This document shows, in pieces, positions 5,376 through 7,662 of a DNA stretch of 7,662 nucleotides. A program made the translations under genes and the position numbers. The DNA comes from PNC22 sp035654175 (lineage in GTDB: Bacteria; Planctomycetota; Phycisphaerae; Phycisphaerales; UBA1924): assembly GCA_035654175.1 (NCBI GenBank), contig DASRXL010000248.1, forward strand, positions 1-7,662, read 5' to 3'. Below the pieces are notes generated by a model. That model was not told the origin of the DNA and made no database searches. It saw only the letters and a program-made list of their open reading frames with translations. Each line of letters starts with the position of its first letter. Position 1 is the stretch's first letter.

Positions 5376-7157
5376 CCCGGCGGGTGCGGGGGCCCCGGTG
5401 TCGCCGGTGGTGCGCCCGAGGGTGCCCTGCGGGTCCGGCGGCATGATCTCCACGCGGTCGGCCCCGAGGAGCGTCCCGGTCGCGAACGCCAGGTCGACCT
5501 GCGCCACCTGGTAGTCCACGACGGCGCTGATCTCCGAGAGCTGCGCCTCGCCGAGGTTCGCGGCGGCGATAAGAACGTCGGTGGAGGTCGATTCTCCGAC
5601 GCCGAACTGCCGCTCCTCAGCGCGGAACGCGCGGGTGTTGAGGATCACGCTCTGCCTGGTCGCGATCACCCTCTGCCAGGCCGACTCGATCGCGTCGATC
5701 GCGTCGAGCACCTCGCGCTCGATCGCCTGCTCGCGCGCATCGCGCGTGCCGAGCCGCTGGAGGCGCTGCACGAGCGCCCGGCGGACGGCCGCCTCGCGCT
5801 CCTCGTTGCCCAGCGGGATCTCGCCGCGGAGCCCGACCGACCAATCCTCGAAGTTGTTGTCCTGCAGCGTCGTCATCGACCGGCTGAAGCTCCCGCCCAG
5901 GCCGTTGACTCGGTAGGTGTAGTCGAGCGCGAGCAGCGGCAGGGCTTGGTTGCGCGTCCAATCGGCGGTGGCGAGGTCGGCCGCGAGGCGCAGCTCCAGC
6001 TCGAGCATCTCCATGCGGTTCTCGACGGCGGCGGCGAGGAGCTCATCGCGGTCGAACTCGTAGCGCACGGGGTCCGGGGGGGAGCTGGTCACGACCTGGG
6101 TCGAGCTGTCCACGCCGAGGCCGGGCGCGTTGATGACGAGCTTGAGCTCGCGCTGCTGCTGGAGCACGGCGGTCTGCGCGCTGATGATCTCGTCCAGCCG
6201 CTGCGCGACGCCGGCCTGCGCCCTGAGCACCTCGATCTCCGCCACATCGCCGGCCTCGAATCGGCGCTGCGCCCGGTCGAGCTGGGCCTGGGCGAGCTCG
6301 AGCTGCTGGAGGCGGACGTCGAGCACCGCGCGGGCGGCGTAGAGCCGCCAGTACGCCCGGTCAGACGCCGCGAGCTGGCGGACGACCTCGCCCTTGGTCT
6401 GCGCCAGCGAGATCTGCAGCTCGTACGAGGCGATGCGGATGGGGTAGGTGGTCGCCCGCCGGCCGGCGCCGCGCATGAGGGGGTGGCTGATCGAGAACTC
6501 GAGGTCGCTGGTGTACGCGGGGTTGAGGGTGCTGAAGGGGTTGTCGGTCTCGTTGCGCGAGATGGGCAGCCTGATCTCGGTCGTGCCGCCGGTGCGGAGG
6601 GGGATGCGCACGCCGGGCTCGATCTGGTGGAACCGCTGCTGCGCGCTCTCGAGCTCGGAGGAGATCGGCGTGTCGGTCTCGGCCCAGAGGGCGGCGAGCG
6701 TGAACACCGACTCGAAGCGGCCCTCCTCCTGCGCGAGGCCCTCGGCCGCGATCGCGGGGTTGAGGAGCGACACCTGCAGGTCGAGGTTGTGCCGGAGGGC
6801 CGAGGCCCTGGCCTCCTCGACCGACATCTCCATGCGCTCGACGCCGTCGAAGCGCGTCTTGGCGACGGCGGCGTCGAGCACCGCCTCGGGCGCGGGGGTC
6901 TCGACCTTGAACCGGTCGAGCGGGGCCCGCTCGATGCGGCGCAGACGCTCGGGCGCGAGCGCCGGCGCATAGTCGGCGCCGTCGGGGAAGAGCGGGTTCG
7001 CGCAGCCGGCGAGCAGCAGCCCCGCGCCGAGGAGGACGGAGATCCGCGGCAGGGCGCGCGCGGCGCGCCCCGCGCCCGGACCCGCCGGGGCGCGTGTCCT
7101 CCTCTCCGGAGAACTCCGCCCGCCCCGCGCCGATGCACCCCGAGCCCGCGCCCCCAT
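5367..7157 (-). CDS. TolC/OprM-family outer-membrane efflux lipoprotein
   Basis: A 596-residue outer-membrane efflux protein. A hydrophobic segment ISVLLGAGLLLAGC (39-52) ends in a lipobox with Cys52 as the likely lipidated residue. The mature part shows the two-repeat TolC layout. The first repeat opens with SVEEARASALRHNLDL (113-128), followed by a beta-barrel-like stretch (about 150-235). A long helical hairpin runs from AYWRLYAARAVLD to the Gln-rich 'ISAQTAVLQQQREL' (about 268-338). The second repeat holds VGLRGEIPLGNEEREAAV (441-458) and the final coiled coil with FGVGESTSTDVLIAAANLGEAQL (from 518). A Pro/Gly/Thr-rich tail ends the protein. It would form the outer-membrane channel of a tripartite exporter. 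The ATG at 7157 follows GGAG (7169-7166) at 8 nt. It leaves a 38-residue Arg/Ala/Gly-rich stretch before the hydrophobic core, which is unusually long for a signal peptide, and no other in-frame start lies closer. The permease gene ends 48 bp upstream, so the two are probably co-transcribed. Confidence 0.9.
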   Translation of the reverse strand: MGARARGASARGGRSSPERRTRAPAGPGAGRAARALPRISVLLGAGLLLAGCANPLFPDGADYAPALAPERLRRIERAPLDRFKVETPAPEAVLDAAVAKTRFDGVERMEMSVEEARASALRHNLDLQVSLLNPAIAAEGLAQEEGRFESVFTLAALWAETDTPISSELESAQQRFHQIEPGVRIPLRTGGTTEIRLPISRNETDNPFSTLNPAYTSDLEFSISHPLMRGAGRRATTYPIRIASYELQISLAQTKGEVVRQLAASDRAYWRLYAARAVLDVRLQQLELAQAQLDRAQRRFEAGDVAEIEVLRAQAGVAQRLDEIISAQTAVLQQQRELKLVINAPGLGVDSSTQVVTSSPPDPVRYEFDRDELLAAAVENRMEMLELELRLAADLATADWTRNQALPLLALDYTYRVNGLGGSFSRSMTTLQDNNFEDWSVGLRGEIPLGNEEREAAVRRALVQRLQRLGTRDAREQAIEREVLDAIDAIESAWQRVIATRQSVILNTRAFRAEERQFGVGESTSTDVLIAAANLGEAQLSEISAVVDYQVAQVDLAFATGTLLGADRVEIMPPDPQGTLGRTTGDTGAPAPAGGG

Positions 7158-7205
7158 GCCTCTCACTCCGTGCAACGCCGTGTACTCCGTAGGGAAGAGC
7201 CCGCG

Positions 7206-7662
7206 TCAGTCGTGGCGCAGCGCCTCGATCGGATCGAGCCTGGCCGCCTTGATCGCGGGGAACATGCCGAACACCACGCCCGTGCCCGCCGAGAACCCCA
7301 CCGCGAGGAGAACGGCCCACACCGGCACGCTCGCGTCCTTGAGCGGGCTCTCGGGGATCGCCCGGATCGCCGCGATCAGCCCCTGCCCCGCCGCGAGCCC
7401 GATCGCCCCGCCGGCGAGGCAGAGGGTGACCGACTCGACGAGGAACTGGACGAGGATGACCTGGGGGCGCGCCCCGATGGCCTTGCGCAGGCCGATCTCG
7501 CGCGTCCGCTCCCGGACGCCGACGAGCATGATGTTGGAGACGCCGACCCCGCCGACGAGCAGCGAGATCGCGGCGATGGCGGCGAGGACGCCGGTGAGCG
7601 CGCCGAGCACGGTCCCGATCGTCCCGAGGAGCTGCGTCTGCGTGATCGCGGAGAACTTCTCG
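7206..7662 (-). CDS. MacB/FtsX-type ABC transporter permease, C-terminal 151 residues (cut by window edge)
   Basis: The open frame runs in from the right edge, so the N-terminus is missing. The visible part begins EKFSAITQTQLLGTIGTVL and then has a transmembrane helix with the MacB-typical AAISLLVGGVGVSNIMLVGV. It continues with RERTREIGLRKAIGARPQVI, a second helix, a third (VLLAVGFSAGTGVVFGMFPA) and the closing motif KAARLDPIEALRHD. These are the FtsX-domain hallmarks of MacB-like permeases, which use ATP to drive periplasmic coupling of a tripartite exporter (macrolide, peptide or lipoprotein-type substrates in known cases). The GTG at 7610 is not the start, because strongly conserved sequence continues upstream of it. 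Whether an ATPase domain is fused at the N-terminus, as in E. coli MacB, or is a separate gene cannot be seen. The TolC-like gene follows directly. The substrate cannot be inferred. Confidence 0.9.
   Translation of the reverse strand, partial: EKFSAITQTQLLGTIGTVLGALTGVLAAIAAISLLVGGVGVSNIMLVGVRERTREIGLRKAIGARPQVILVQFLVESVTLCLAGGAIGLAAGQGLIAAIRAIPESPLKDASVPVWAVLLAVGFSAGTGVVFGMFPAIKAARLDPIEALRHD

Noticed and set aside
7173..7175. TTG as start of the TolC-like protein
   Set aside because: It lies upstream of the GGAG that serves the ATG at 7157 and would make an already long leader longer.
6089..7320. Two long minus-strand open frames overlapping the TolC-like gene
   Set aside because: Extreme Arg/Ser/Pro composition typical of GC-rich frame shadows; the TolC-like frame has clear family motifs.
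1..7662. CRISPR arrays, tRNA or rRNA genes, insertion sequences, defence systems
   Set aside because: No regularly spaced repeats, no tRNA-like cloverleaf seen, no transposase or nuclease motifs in any real frame.

Overview
The window is GC-rich (around 70% by eye) with tightly packed bacterial genes. It most resembles a planctomycete of the Phycisphaerae/Phycisphaerales. The main pointer is the secreted protein in the middle. It ends in a duplicated dockerin-like calcium-binding motif of the form 'DFN-D--VNT-DVLAFLNAW' and closes with Gly-Cys, a 'GC-type dockerin' terminus that I associate with Phycisphaerales. This taxonomic call is an inference from protein style, not from a marker gene.

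Left part (1-2377, minus strand): an amino-acid biosynthesis operon read right to left. A sigma70-like promoter (2350-2377) is followed by a leader of about 230 nt. The leader carries what I read as a SAM-I-clan riboswitch (2218-2341), and then a hairpin that holds the Shine-Dalgarno in its loop and the start codon in its stem (2111-2134). The genes are a MetB-type PLP-dependent trans-sulfuration enzyme (838-2112), a short aspartate kinase with no ACT regulatory domain (65-841) and the first 25 codons of aspartate-semialdehyde dehydrogenase (1-75). Their ends overlap by 4 and 11 bases. Together they cover aspartate to aspartate semialdehyde plus the entry of sulfur into homoserine, the methionine branch. 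Control appears to rest on an RNA sensor of the end product rather than on an allosteric kinase.

Middle (2378-5361, plus strand): a 402-bp divergent intergenic region (2113-2514), then a 948-residue secreted protein of unknown function. It has a signal peptide, a body that looks beta-rich, a possible LamG-like segment and the C-terminal dockerin-like repeat pair.

Right part (5367-7662, minus strand): the C-terminal half of a MacB/FtsX-type ABC transporter permease (7206 to the edge), followed 48 bp downstream by a TolC/OprM-type outer-membrane lipoprotein (5367-7157). This is the usual pairing of a MacAB-TolC-like tripartite exporter. The secreted-protein gene and the TolC gene converge, with stop codons only 5 bp apart inside a small inverted repeat.

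No tRNA, rRNA, CRISPR array, insertion sequence or phage gene was seen. The most interesting part is the divergent region and leader: a probable SAM-sensing RNA with an unusually simple P2 stem, plus a start-codon hairpin, driving an operon with an ACT-less aspartokinase.
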